Part shown: in pieces, positions 1 through 8,156 of the stretch
Numbering within the stretch: position 1 is the stretch's first letter
Layout of the letters: the number at the start of each line of letters is the position of its first letter
Assembly (NCBI GenBank): GCA_002317225.1
Contig: DCIW01000159.1
Span: forward strand, 1-16,890
Direction of reading: 5' to 3'
From: Prevotellaceae bacterium UBA1716
GTDB taxonomy: Bacteria; Bacteroidota; Bacteroidia; Bacteroidales; Bacteroidaceae
Length of the DNA: 16,890 bases
Translations under genes and position numbers: made by a program
Notes under the pieces: generated by a model
The model's database searches: none
Told to the model about the DNA's origin: nothing
Seen by the model: the letters and a program-made list of their open reading frames with translations, nothing else

Positions 1-2
1 AG

Positions 3-224
3 ACCGACTTCAGTCTAACTCCAATCGATAAATATAAACCTGATAAAGCATATACTATTACCCTTCCTAAATCAACCAATTTCGAACTCGGATGTGGCCT
101 CTCAATCGATATGCTCGAAACCACATCGCACGTTGTCGGCATTAATATAGACTACTATCACGCCTTCTCAAAAGTGATGTCAAACCGTTTCCTCCTTAGC
201 AGTGTGTACCGCATATTGTTCTAA
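3..224 (+). CDS. C-terminal end of an outer-membrane protein (partial)
   Basis: An open frame enters from the left edge and gives about 73 residues before a TAA stop at 222-224. The sequence alternates polar and hydrophobic residues (for example GINIDYYHAFSKVMSNRFLL) and ends in SVYRILF, with a terminal phenylalanine. Amphipathic strands plus a C-terminal aromatic residue are typical of outer-membrane beta-barrel proteins, so this is probably the last strands of such a barrel. The start and any N-terminal domains are outside the window, so the family cannot be named. The gene converges on the PorT-like barrel gene that follows, with a hairpin between them. Confidence 0.6.
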   Translation, partial: TDFSLTPIDKYKPDKAYTITLPKSTNFELGCGLSIDMLETTSHVVGINIDYYHAFSKVMSNRFLLSSVYRILF

Positions 225-231
225 ACAAAAC

Positions 232-270
232 CGACTCCCATTCGCAACAATAAGATGCAGATGGGAGTCG
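232..270. terminator. Hairpin between convergent genes, probable bidirectional terminator
   Basis: A perfect 10-bp inverted repeat (CGACTCCCAT at 232-241 and ATGGGAGTCG at 261-270) encloses a 19-nt loop. It starts 8 bases after the stop of the upstream plus-strand gene and lies downstream of the minus-strand barrel gene. The minus-strand side is followed by a T-rich run (gttttgttt) and the plus side by a weaker one (ttagttta). Position and symmetry fit a terminator shared by two convergent genes. Confidence 0.6.
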
Positions 271-295
271 TTAGTTTATTGAGGCATGTAGTATT

Positions 296-877
296 CTAAT
301 CAAACTGGTAACCGATAGTCAGCATTACACCTGATACTGTAGGGCGACCATCTCCACTTGTTGCCTTGGTGATAGGGTGGTTGTACTGCAATCCAACGAC
401 AACAGGGAAATCAAATGTCCAAGTCACACCGATTGGCACAGAAACCATAAATGTGTTTGCCTTCTCTACATTCCCCTGATAACTAGAATCGCCCAATGAA
501 CCTTGCAACTTCAGATTAGGTTGAACACCAGCATAAAAACCAAGGTTGTACAAATCAAGATGCACTAATAAAGGCATACCGAGATACGAAAACTCGTAAC
601 GCGACGGACTGCCCACAGACGTCTCGTACTGAGCTCTGCCACTGATAAAGAAATCATAACGTAGACCAGCCGATGCGCCAAAACGCGACCCCAATTGATA
701 CTTTAAGTCGGCACCAATAGTGGAGCACAGACAAGAACCAGCCTTAGGATTCATATCGTGGAATATCGACAAACCAGACCCCACACGAGGGATGATAGCG
801 AACGAACCCGCATCCAGCGTCTGAGCGGATGCTGTAAGCGAAAACAACATGATGATTGCAGTCAAAATCTTCTTCAT
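296..877 (-). CDS. Outer-membrane beta-barrel protein, PorT-like
   Basis: The 193-residue product begins with a clear signal peptide (MKKILTAIIMLFSLTASAQ, likely cleaved after ASA). The mature part is a series of short amphipathic strands with many glycines and aromatics: GSGLSIFHDMN, GADLKYQLGSRFGASAGLRYDFF, LGFYAGVQPNLKLQGS, VPIGVTWTFDFPVVVGLQYNHPI and a final GVMLTIGYQFD. Small Bacteroidetes outer-membrane barrels of about 200 residues (PorT/OmpW-like) have this layout and often end in an aromatic-rich strand. The exact role and ligand are unknown. A -7 promoter element lies about 37 bp upstream of the start, and the gene is divergent from the large surface-protein operon. Confidence 0.75.
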   Translation of the reverse strand: MKKILTAIIMLFSLTASAQTLDAGSFAIIPRVGSGLSIFHDMNPKAGSCLCSTIGADLKYQLGSRFGASAGLRYDFFISGRAQYETSVGSPSRYEFSYLGMPLLVHLDLYNLGFYAGVQPNLKLQGSLGDSSYQGNVEKANTFMVSVPIGVTWTFDFPVVVGLQYNHPITKATSGDGRPTVSGVMLTIGYQFD

Positions 878-913
878 AATATGCGAAATTGTCGATTAAT
901 ACTTTAATGAATG

Positions 914-921
914 CAAAGATA
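914..921 (-). promoter_or_regulatory. Bacteroidetes -7 promoter element for the PorT-like gene
   Basis: On the minus strand this reads TATCTTTG, an exact match to the Bacteroidetes -7 consensus TAnnTTTG, 37 bp upstream of the ATG at 877. No clear TTTG -33 element is seen at the usual 19-21 bp spacing. Confidence 0.55.
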
Positions 922-1017
922 CAATAAATTATTATAACATTTGCTCTATTCATATAGTTTATATATGAAAAGAAGTTGTTTTTTTACAAAATGTGTGAGC
1001 AATTGCAATAAAAGTTG

Positions 1018-1025
1018 TATATTTG
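1018..1025 (+). promoter_or_regulatory. Bacteroidetes -7 promoter element for the surface-protein operon
   Basis: TATATTTG matches TAnnTTTG exactly, 62 bp upstream of the chosen ATG at 1088. A 3-of-4 match to the -33 element (TGTG at 994-997) lies 20 bp upstream. Its position inside the longer reading frame that begins at 941 also argues that the true start is 1088. Confidence 0.6.
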
Positions 1026-1087
1026 CATGCGATACAGTAATGTATTTCTGCAAAACGCTAATTAAAACTAATACTTACAATATTATC

Positions 1088-4000
1088 ATGAAAAAGAAAC
1101 TGCTTCTTTTGATGTGCTTAATGCTCGCAGGAATTGGTGGAGCATGGGCAGACACCGATCCTCAGACCTACGGCTGGACGAAGGTAACGTCAGCTACTCT
1201 GAGCACAGACAATTACTATCTCTTCGTGGATGCCGCTGGTCAATATGCCATGTCGCGTCCTTACACATTGGGTACGGCTAGACCTGTTTATCGCGAACTT
1301 GGCAATCCCACAATCGATGAATCGCAGGTGTGGACGGTTTCTGTCAGCAGTAACGTCGTTCAGCTGATTAGCATTTCAGACTCAAAGCGTTTCGATTCTG
1401 GTAATGCAGGATGGAACGACAGCATGAGTGATAGCGGTACAGACTACACCGTGGCAGCATTGAGCGATGGTAAGTTCTCGCTGAAGGCAAGCACTGGCTA
1501 CGTTGGTCCGTGGAACAATGATGGCGCTGTAGCAAGCAGCGGTGAGGGTGTAGCAGTCAACAAATCTGAGTCTCAGGCTCCCGGCTTTTACATATACGCT
1601 ATGTCCAAGACAGCTTTTGCCAAAGGATCTAATCTAACCTACCGCATAGCAAACCACAGCATTGAGCGTGGCAATATCGATGGCTGGACTAACTCGGGTA
1701 CTGTTAGTCTTGGTTCTCTCAATACAAGTCCGGGCAACAACCCAAAGATTGGTGACTATTTCGTAGAGAAATGGGGCGCAAGCGGTTCTGTTGATTTCAA
1801 CCAAACTCTCGCGAACATGCCTGCTGGTAAATACACCATTGGAGCGCGAGTACGCAACGAAGCAAGTGCTACAGTTTATGTTTATGCAAATAGTTCACAG
1901 ACTGCTGTTACGCAGTCTTCAACTGCTGCCTACACCACAGACCTGCTGATGGAGAGTGCTGGTGATATCAAGTTTGGTATCAAGTGTGATAGCCATCCTG
2001 GTAACACTTGGCTTGCTGCCGACTATTTCACCATGACCTACTACGGTAATGGGGTAGAGCATTATGCCACTACTCAGGAAGGTGATGCTGCTGCCGACAC
2101 ATGGTACAAGAAGACTATCGAGGTGGCAGGAAAGTATAATCTTACCACCGATGGTACTGCTACTATCGTCTATACTCAGAACGGTGAGACAGAGCCAAGC
2201 AACATTACCACTTCTGCTTCAAGTGGTGACGAACTGACCCTCTCTGTTGGTACAATCTATTATAAGGCAAGTGCTGCAACTGCTCTCACTATTGCTCCTT
2301 CAAGTTATGAATACACTCTTGGTTCTGCTACTTCGGACAAGGCTTACATCCAACCTGGTCAGACAGTGACTGTTTCATACGCAAGTGCTGCTACTAATGA
2401 TCCAAGTGTTTCTTTAGGTATTGCCACAGCTGGCATTCAGTTCAATGGTAACGACGTAACAGCCACAGCAACTACAAATGGCTTCACTTTCACCGTACCT
2501 GCAGACTTGGCTGTTGGTACTGACTATACTCTCAGCATTCCTGATGGTTGTGCAGCTTACGGAGCTAAGGCAAGCAGTGAGGCTCAGAACATCACGTTGA
2601 AGACCCCTGTAGCTCTCGATGGCAGATACTATCTGCAGAATGCATATAATGACAACAAGTACCTCAGTCGCGGTGGTGGCTATGGCACACAGGCAATCGT
2701 AGATGAATATGGTATTGCAGTTGTGCTTACAACAGATAGCGAAGGTAATACTGACATCAAGATGTTCGACAGTTGGTTGAACATCGGTTTTGATGGTTGG
2801 GTTTATACCGACACACAAGGCGACAATGTCCGCAAGTTCAAGATGTCTCTCACTAACGATGGTGGTATCAAGTTCCTCAACACCAACAACAGCAAGTATT
2901 TGGCTACCAATGGTGGCAAACTCGTTGCTGATGCCGTAGAGGGAGATAATCTCGAGGGCACTTCCAACGTATGGACATTGGAGAATGTGAATGACCATCG
3001 CGCTGTTGTTGTAGCTTACGATGACACACAGGCTGTGACTGCTGCTACACAGGCCGGATTGGATGTAGATGATTTGGGCATAGATGGTAAGGCGATGCTC
3101 AAGTACGCTCTTGCCGCAGATTATAATGGTTACCAGAGCAAGTCCATCGACATCACTGGTACTGGTGGCACTGTTAAGGAGAACTACCAGGGTGGTTCAA
3201 GCAGTGCCGAGAACAGCGAGCCTTTGGCTATCTTCGCAGAGGAGACTGTGAGCGGCTTGAAGCCTGGTCTCTATAAGCTTAGCGTCAATGCCTTCCAGCG
3301 TGCTACATGGCTGAACGATGTTATCGCTGCAGGTGGTGCTCGTGGCAAAGTGTATGTATATGCCAATGATGCCAAGACACAGTTAGCGTCTATCTCAGAG
3401 TATACTGCTATCGAGGCATATACAGGTGGCTGGAATCCTGATGCAGAGGTGGATGGTTTGCATTATCCTAACAACACCACAGCTGCCGGTACTGCTTTCG
3501 AGAATGGCGGTTATGTCAACGATGTCTTTGTTTACGTGCCTGCCGACGACGGTTCTACAACAGGTACACTCAAGTTCGGTATCAAGAACCCAACACGTCT
3601 TGGCAATGATGGCGAGCGTGGTGCATGGACCTGCTTCAACAACTTCACACTCACCTATTATTATAAGTATAGCTTAGATGACGCCTACGCCGACCTTGCT
3701 GATGCCCTCAAGGCTTACGAGCCTTGGACAGAATCAGAATCCCCAAATGATTATGTGGATCTATATGAATTTGAAAAGCAAGCTTGCGAAATGCACTTCT
3801 TCCAAACAGCACAAGAAGTAAAAGAGAATATTTATGAATTGCAGACAGGCTTCAAGACCTACGCATGGAACCATGCAAACATAGCGCATCCTTACGATGT
3901 TACTGCAGGCGTCATTTCGAATGCAGATATTGCACAAGGTAACGAAGATTGGCTTGGCTCTGGTCGTTCCACACAAAGCGTGACCTACTATGATGGCAAG

Positions 4001-5179
4001 ACAAAGACCGTCTTCACCCAGAACCATGAGGCTGGTGCGGCTCGTTCGCAGGGCATCGTTATTCCTAACGCTGGTGCATACATCCTCCGCAGTTACGTGA
4101 AGGTGCCTGGCGACGGTTATGCTACTATCGACCTGAGCGGAACAAGCACCACAACCACTACTACCGGCAACGATGGTGGTGACCTTGGTCGCGGTTGGGT
4201 ATACAACGACATCATGTTCTATACCGCTGAAGACAATACAGACAAGATTATCAGCATCGCTCTTTCCAATGAGAACAATAACCGTGTGGCTTACTTCGGA
4301 GAGATTCACCTGCTCTACGTCGGTCAGAACTGCGACTATGCGAAAAACGGCATCCACTACTACATGGGTAACTACACTGAGGCTCCAAGCTTCGTGCTGA
4401 CAAACGAGGAGCCTGTGGTTGATGCTACCGGGGCAAGCGTCACTGGTGCAAGCGTGACACGTACCAATGCCAATGGTATTGTCTACTTAGCAAGTGGAAG
4501 CACAGCAGATGGCGGAAAGAACATCGTTATCGATGGTACTTGTGCAAACTTCACTTTGACCGATGGCTATCCTGTCAACATACCAACAGCCTTTACCGCT
4601 ACTTCTGCTTCATACAACATGACAGCTATTGCAGGTGGTAAGTTCGGTACACTCGTTCTTCCTTATGCTGCAACTCTCCCTGCTGAGGGCAAGGCATACA
4701 AGCTCACTGGCGATGCCGTGATGGGCAATGAACTCACAGGTATTGAGACGAGTATCGAGGCGAACAAGCCTGTTCTCGTCACTAAGGCTGGTGCTTACAC
4801 AGGTTCTAATGTAGAGGTTGCTGTAACAAATGCTGCTACGCTCTATACTAATGGCAACCTCACTGGTGTTTATCAAGCAACTACTGCCTCTGAGGGCATT
4901 TATGTTCTCCAAAACCACACAAGTGGTGAGGGCGTTGCATTCTACCTCGTCGGCAGCACTAAGCCTACAGTCAATCCTTTCCGTGCTTATATCTCTGCAC
5001 AGAGCAATGGTGCTAAGGCTATCCATATCAACTTTGAGGACTGGTCAACTGGCATAGACTTTGTTGACAACGGACAACAGACAACGGACAATGGTCGCAT
5101 CTTTGATCTTAGTGGTCGTCGCGTTCAAAATACAAAGAAAGGTATCTATATTATTAACGGTAAAAAAGTAGCAAAATGA
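1088..5179 (+). CDS. Large secreted multidomain surface protein with sorting-type C-terminus
   Basis: The start is set at 1088 because it gives a signal peptide (MKKKLLLLMCLMLAGIGGAWA, cut near residue 21) and follows a promoter; the frame is open back to 941 but that part looks non-coding. The product is 1363 residues. Visible modules are: a beta-trefoil/ricin-like region (about 26-175), a galactose-binding-like beta-sandwich (about 181-320, ending MTYYG), an Ig-like stretch (335-508), a second trefoil-like region (510-635, YYLQNAYNDNKYLS), a second sandwich (682-860), a helical linker (862-930), a third sandwich (935-1080) and a Bacteroidales-type beta domain (1100-1317). The last 40 residues (DLSGRRV...KGIYIINGKKVAK) resemble a type IX secretion sorting domain. 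No catalytic motif was recognised, so a carbohydrate-binding or adhesive role is inferred. A heptamer repeat lies in the linker before the C-terminal domain. The stop overlaps the next start (ATGA). Confidence 0.8.
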   Translation: MKKKLLLLMCLMLAGIGGAWADTDPQTYGWTKVTSATLSTDNYYLFVDAAGQYAMSRPYTLGTARPVYRELGNPTIDESQVWTVSVSSNVVQLISISDSKRFDSGNAGWNDSMSDSGTDYTVAALSDGKFSLKASTGYVGPWNNDGAVASSGEGVAVNKSESQAPGFYIYAMSKTAFAKGSNLTYRIANHSIERGNIDGWTNSGTVSLGSLNTSPGNNPKIGDYFVEKWGASGSVDFNQTLANMPAGKYTIGARVRNEASATVYVYANSSQTAVTQSSTAAYTTDLLMESAGDIKFGIKCDSHPGNTWLAADYFTMTYYGNGVEHYATTQEGDAAADTWYKKTIEVAGKYNLTTDGTATIVYTQNGETEPSNITTSASSGDELTLSVGTIYYKASAATALTIAPSSYEYTLGSATSDKAYIQPGQTVTVSYASAATNDPSVSLGIATAGIQFNGNDVTATATTNGFTFTVPADLAVGTDYTLSIPDGCAAYGAKASSEAQNITLKTPVALDGRYYLQNAYNDNKYLSRGGGYGTQAIVDEYGIAVVLTTDSEGNTDIKMFDSWLNIGFDGWVYTDTQGDNVRKFKMSLTNDGGIKFLNTNNSKYLATNGGKLVADAVEGDNLEGTSNVWTLENVNDHRAVVVAYDDTQAVTAATQAGLDVDDLGIDGKAMLKYALAADYNGYQSKSIDITGTGGTVKENYQGGSSSAENSEPLAIFAEETVSGLKPGLYKLSVNAFQRATWLNDVIAAGGARGKVYVYANDAKTQLASISEYTAIEAYTGGWNPDAEVDGLHYPNNTTAAGTAFENGGYVNDVFVYVPADDGSTTGTLKFGIKNPTRLGNDGERGAWTCFNNFTLTYYYKYSLDDAYADLADALKAYEPWTESESPNDYVDLYEFEKQACEMHFFQTAQEVKENIYELQTGFKTYAWNHANIAHPYDVTAGVISNADIAQGNEDWLGSGRSTQSVTYYDGKTKTVFTQNHEAGAARSQGIVIPNAGAYILRSYVKVPGDGYATIDLSGTSTTTTTTGNDGGDLGRGWVYNDIMFYTAEDNTDKIISIALSNENNNRVAYFGEIHLLYVGQNCDYAKNGIHYYMGNYTEAPSFVLTNEEPVVDATGASVTGASVTRTNANGIVYLASGSTADGGKNIVIDGTCANFTLTDGYPVNIPTAFTATSASYNMTAIAGGKFGTLVLPYAATLPAEGKAYKLTGDAVMGNELTGIETSIEANKPVLVTKAGAYTGSNVEVAVTNAATLYTNGNLTGVYQATTASEGIYVLQNHTSGEGVAFYLVGSTKPTVNPFRAYISAQSNGAKAIHINFEDWSTGIDFVDNGQQTTDNGRIFDLSGRRVQNTKKGIYIINGKKVAK
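5066..5093 (+). repeat. Four tandem 7-bp repeats inside the surface-protein gene
   Basis: Four consecutive copies of a heptamer are seen: GACAACG, GACAACA, GACAACG, GACAATG. They encode the linker VDNGQQTTDNG just before the sorting-type C-terminus. Seven is not a multiple of three, so gain or loss of one unit would change the frame of everything downstream in this gene. Confidence 0.75.
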
Positions 5180-5358
5180 AAAAGACATATATAAATCCAA
5201 CAATGAGAGTTGCTCTTACTTATCAAGCGATGGAGATTCTCTCTGTGAGTGGCAATGTAAAAGACAAACTCGACCCTCCTTCACCGACAGATCCTACAGA
5301 TGGTGAACCTATGTCGGCAAAAGGCGGTCGTGGATATTTCTGGAACAATGAAGAATAG
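5176..5358 (+). CDS. Small conserved-type protein beginning MKKTYINP, function unknown
   Basis: This 60-residue frame starts within the stop codon of the large surface-protein gene (ATGA overlap), which suggests translational coupling. The N-terminus MKKTYINPTMRVALTYQ is followed by a hydrophobic patch (AMEILSVSG) and an acidic, proline-rich tail (KLDPPSPTDPTDGEP) ending AKGGRGYFWNNEE. From general knowledge, short proteins starting KK-Y-x-P and ending in acidic and aromatic residues are frequent in Prevotella and Bacteroides, often beside secreted-protein genes, and I know of no assigned function. There is no standard signal peptide. It could be a secreted peptide precursor, a chaperone-like partner of the upstream protein or a regulatory peptide; the sequence does not decide. 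Confidence 0.65.
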   Translation: MKKTYINPTMRVALTYQAMEILSVSGNVKDKLDPPSPTDPTDGEPMSAKGGRGYFWNNEE

Positions 5359-5382
5359 TGTTTAACTTCGAAACGTAAACTA

Positions 5383-7356
5383 ATGAAACTCAATAAACAT
5401 ATCTATTTGTTCGCCACAACTATTGCCCTCACTCTGTCAGGCTGTAGTGGCGACGAAAATCTACCTGCAAGTCCATCGAACAATGGCGACGGACAGGTGG
5501 AAAGCAACGATGCTTCACTCTTTAAGGGTGTCATTTCCGATGGTTTGGAACTTCTCGCTGCTGAAGGTTGCGACGGAGAGGATGCACTCCAAACACGTAG
5601 CACCATCAGCGATGGCCAGTTCTCTTCATGGAGCGAGAATGACATCGTCAGCATCAGTGACGGTACACTCAACTATCAGTATAAGCCAACAAATATCAAT
5701 GGTGCATCATGCCAGTTTGAAGTGGTTGATGGTAAGAACCAGTTTGATAAGAACCTGACTGGTTCGGAGAACTTCTATGTCTTCTATCCAGCTACTGCAG
5801 TGACTGCATGGAATGGCTCTACTGTTAGTTCGATGGTGTATGCACAGCAGCTTTACACAGAGAATATCGACAATGGTGAGATGGGTGCTTATATGGCAAC
5901 CAAGGCAACAATCAATGGGGGAGACCATGTTTCCTTCGAGTTTAAACATTGCTGCTCTGTCGTTGAAGTTAATCTCTCTACTCTTGGCGTGACTCCAAAG
6001 ACTGTATCTATTAAATCTAACAATGGTGTAAGCATTGCAGGTAAGGTGAGCATGGACGTAGAAACAGGCAACATAACCGTGGCTAATAATGACGCTACTA
6101 CTTATGCTCCTTCTACACAGAGTGATGTAATTACAATGAGTGAGATTGCAAGTGATGCAACAGTAGCTCGCTTCTACATCCTTCCTGTTCAACTCACAGG
6201 TGGTGTGACAGTAACTATTCAAGATACTGATGGCAATTATTACACTAAGTCTACATCAACCACTGTGGGCAATGAAAGAGAAGATGGTGTTACCCTCTCA
6301 GGTGTATCTAACGCTACAGTCTGCAAGCCTTATTATAAAAAGGTGAACTTCGGTACTGCCGTTTCTGCTACTCGCAAGGGACTCTGGATGACTACTATCC
6401 CTGGCAATACTTATTTCAGTATGGTCAGCACTCCTGGTGCGCATGATGCTTGTACATACGGTGTAACAAATGTTCTCTATACAACATCAGCAAAGTGCCA
6501 AGACTTAACACTTCAACAACAACTTGATGCTGGTGTTCGTGAGTTTGATTTGCGTCCACAATACAAAAGCAGTTCAACCATCACCGCTGATAATTTGACT
6601 ATTTATCATGGTATCGCAAGCACAGGAGTCCTCTATAAAGATGCAATGGAAACCTTAGTAAACTTTATTAAGGATAACCCAACTGAAGCAATCTCTATTC
6701 TTATGTCTAAGGAAGACATAAGTATCGGGTCAGACAGATCTACTGAGATGTGGGATGCTATAAGATCCATTCATGCTGATTATACTGCTTACATGAAGCC
6801 ATTCGACCATTCTTATTACACCATGGCTGATTTCCGTGGCAAGATTAGTTATGTCAATCGTACAGGTACCGTCATTGATAACACCACCAACAACATCACT
6901 AACTGGCCTGATAATGGAACCGTAACCGACTATTCTTGTGTTGTTAATCTTCATAATGCCAATGTTCAAGACAAGTACAACTCTAACGGCACAACTAAGC
7001 AGGATGCAGTGAAAGCAATGCTCGATATGTCATCAAGCAACACCAACTTCAAGAACCTACACTTCAACTACTGCAGCAGTGCCAATCAGCCTAAGACATA
7101 CGCACAGAGCACTAACCCTGTCATCACCACTTATCTTGGCACTATCAATGGTCCTACAGGTTATCTCCTTGCCGACTTCATCGGTAGCAGCACAGCAGGT
7201 GGTAAGGCTCTCCTTACTGCTGTGGTCAACCAAAACTACAAGTATGTCTTCCAGAACCGCACTCGCGTGAAGGCTGCTGGAAGTACAGGCACTGGTGTTA
7301 CAGTCAGCGGCGACGAATATGCTGACGAAGGTACAGTCTATGTGAAGAAACATTGA
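5383..7356 (+). CDS. Surface lipoprotein: fimbrillin-like N-terminus plus PI-PLC X domain
   Basis: The 657-residue product has a lipoprotein signal ending in the lipobox LSGC (cysteine 21), followed by SGDEN, an acidic stretch like Bacteroidetes surface-export signals. Residues about 45-320 resemble fimbrillin-family (Mfa-like) domains (WSENDIVSISDG, FYVFYPAT, VARFYILPVQL). Residues about 340-650 match the PI-PLC X domain: TPGAHDA with His354 and Asp355, GVREFDLR with Asp389 and Arg391, and IYHG with His409. These align with Bacillus PI-PLC His32, Asp33, Asp67, Arg69 and His82, with identical spacing for the first four. The family cleaves phosphatidylinositol or GPI anchors to diacylglycerol and a cyclic inositol phosphate product. 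The substrate here could be host GPI or PI, or bacterial inositol lipids. The gene lies 24 bp after the small-protein gene, and its stop overlaps the next start. Confidence 0.85.
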   Translation: MKLNKHIYLFATTIALTLSGCSGDENLPASPSNNGDGQVESNDASLFKGVISDGLELLAAEGCDGEDALQTRSTISDGQFSSWSENDIVSISDGTLNYQYKPTNINGASCQFEVVDGKNQFDKNLTGSENFYVFYPATAVTAWNGSTVSSMVYAQQLYTENIDNGEMGAYMATKATINGGDHVSFEFKHCCSVVEVNLSTLGVTPKTVSIKSNNGVSIAGKVSMDVETGNITVANNDATTYAPSTQSDVITMSEIASDATVARFYILPVQLTGGVTVTIQDTDGNYYTKSTSTTVGNEREDGVTLSGVSNATVCKPYYKKVNFGTAVSATRKGLWMTTIPGNTYFSMVSTPGAHDACTYGVTNVLYTTSAKCQDLTLQQQLDAGVREFDLRPQYKSSSTITADNLTIYHGIASTGVLYKDAMETLVNFIKDNPTEAISILMSKEDISIGSDRSTEMWDAIRSIHADYTAYMKPFDHSYYTMADFRGKISYVNRTGTVIDNTTNNITNWPDNGTVTDYSCVVNLHNANVQDKYNSNGTTKQDAVKAMLDMSSSNTNFKNLHFNYCSSANQPKTYAQSTNPVITTYLGTINGPTGYLLADFIGSSTAGGKALLTAVVNQNYKYVFQNRTRVKAAGSTGTGVTVSGDEYADEGTVYVKKH

Positions 7357-8147
7357 TGAAACGCTACATACTAATTTCTCTACTCTATATGCTTGCATCG
7401 ACAGTTTGTCGTGCAAGCATTTTCGGTGATGTCAACAGGGACGGAAAGGTCTCTATAGCTGATGTCACGCTGATGATCCGCATCTTGAATTACAAGACTA
7501 CGACACCGCAGTTGTACGATTCCAACTTCGACTTAAATGCCGATAAGGTGGTCGACCAAGGTGACCTCGACACTCTCATCAGCATACTGTTAGGTATGCA
7601 ACAGGAGGGTGACAGTCCTACTGCCATCGACCTCGGACTCTCCGTCAAGTGGGCAAGTTGTAATCTTGGTGCTTCCTCTCCTGAAGAGGTAGGCAACTAC
7701 TATGCCTGGGGCGAACTATCACCTAAGGCTAACTATAGCGAAGCAAGTTATCTCTATTATTCCAATAGCCAATACACTAACATAGGCAGCAATATCTGTC
7801 ATACACGCTACGATGCTGCCACTGCTGCATGGGGCGACGAATGGCAAATGCCTACTCTTATCGACATCAATCAGTTGCTCAACAAGTGCACTTGGACATC
7901 CACCACCCAAGGTGGGCAGAAGGGTTATCTCGTGACTGGTCCTAATGGCAACAGCATCTTCCTGCCTATGACTGGTTGCAAACAAGGCACGACCCTCCTC
8001 GATGCCGACGACCGACTCTACTACTGGTGTGGAATGTCCTCCTCATCCACATCCTCCTCTGCCTACTGCATCAACAACAGTGGCTACTCTGGTGCATGGA
8101 CTGCCAACCGCACGTATGGCTTCCCTATTCGTGCGGTCAAGAGATAA
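7356..8147 (+). CDS. Secreted dockerin plus FISUMP-like domain protein
   Basis: The ATG at 7356 shares one base with the preceding TGA (TGATG), a common coupled arrangement; the TTG at 7353 is not needed. The 263-residue product has an N-terminal signal peptide (MKRYILISLLYMLASTVCRA). It then has a dockerin type I pair: GDVNRDGKVSIADVTLMIRI (residues 24-43) and FDLNADKVVDQGDLDTLISI (58-77), each with calcium-loop Asp/Asn residues. Residues about 90-263 look like the Fibrobacter-type paralogous (FISUMP/DUF1566-like) domain: DLGLSVKWASCNLG, YYAWGE, WGDEWQMPT, IFLPMTGC, YWCGMSSSSTSSSAY, GFPIRAVKR. Both domains are common in secreted proteins of gut Bacteroidales, where the dockerin usually has no known cohesin partner. 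The function is probably extracellular binding; no enzyme motif is seen. Confidence 0.8.
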   Translation: MKRYILISLLYMLASTVCRASIFGDVNRDGKVSIADVTLMIRILNYKTTTPQLYDSNFDLNADKVVDQGDLDTLISILLGMQQEGDSPTAIDLGLSVKWASCNLGASSPEEVGNYYAWGELSPKANYSEASYLYYSNSQYTNIGSNICHTRYDAATAAWGDEWQMPTLIDINQLLNKCTWTSTTQGGQKGYLVTGPNGNSIFLPMTGCKQGTTLLDADDRLYYWCGMSSSSTSSSAYCINNSGYSGAWTANRTYGFPIRAVKR

Positions 8148-8156
8148 TAAATCAAT

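Noticed and set aside
941..1087. Upstream extension of the large surface-protein frame to an ATG at 941
   Set aside because: The 49 extra residues do not look like protein, they cover the promoter element at 1018-1025, and the ATG at 1088 begins a clean signal peptide.
2414..6222. Minus-strand frames inside the surface-protein and PI-PLC genes (2414-2998, 3761-4357, 4610-5026, 5707-6222)
   Set aside because: They are cysteine- and isoleucine-rich translations opposite well-supported genes, with no start context or family resemblance.
7353..7355. TTG as start of the dockerin protein
   Set aside because: The ATG at 7356 is directly next to it, in frame, and gives the same signal peptide with the usual TGATG overlap.
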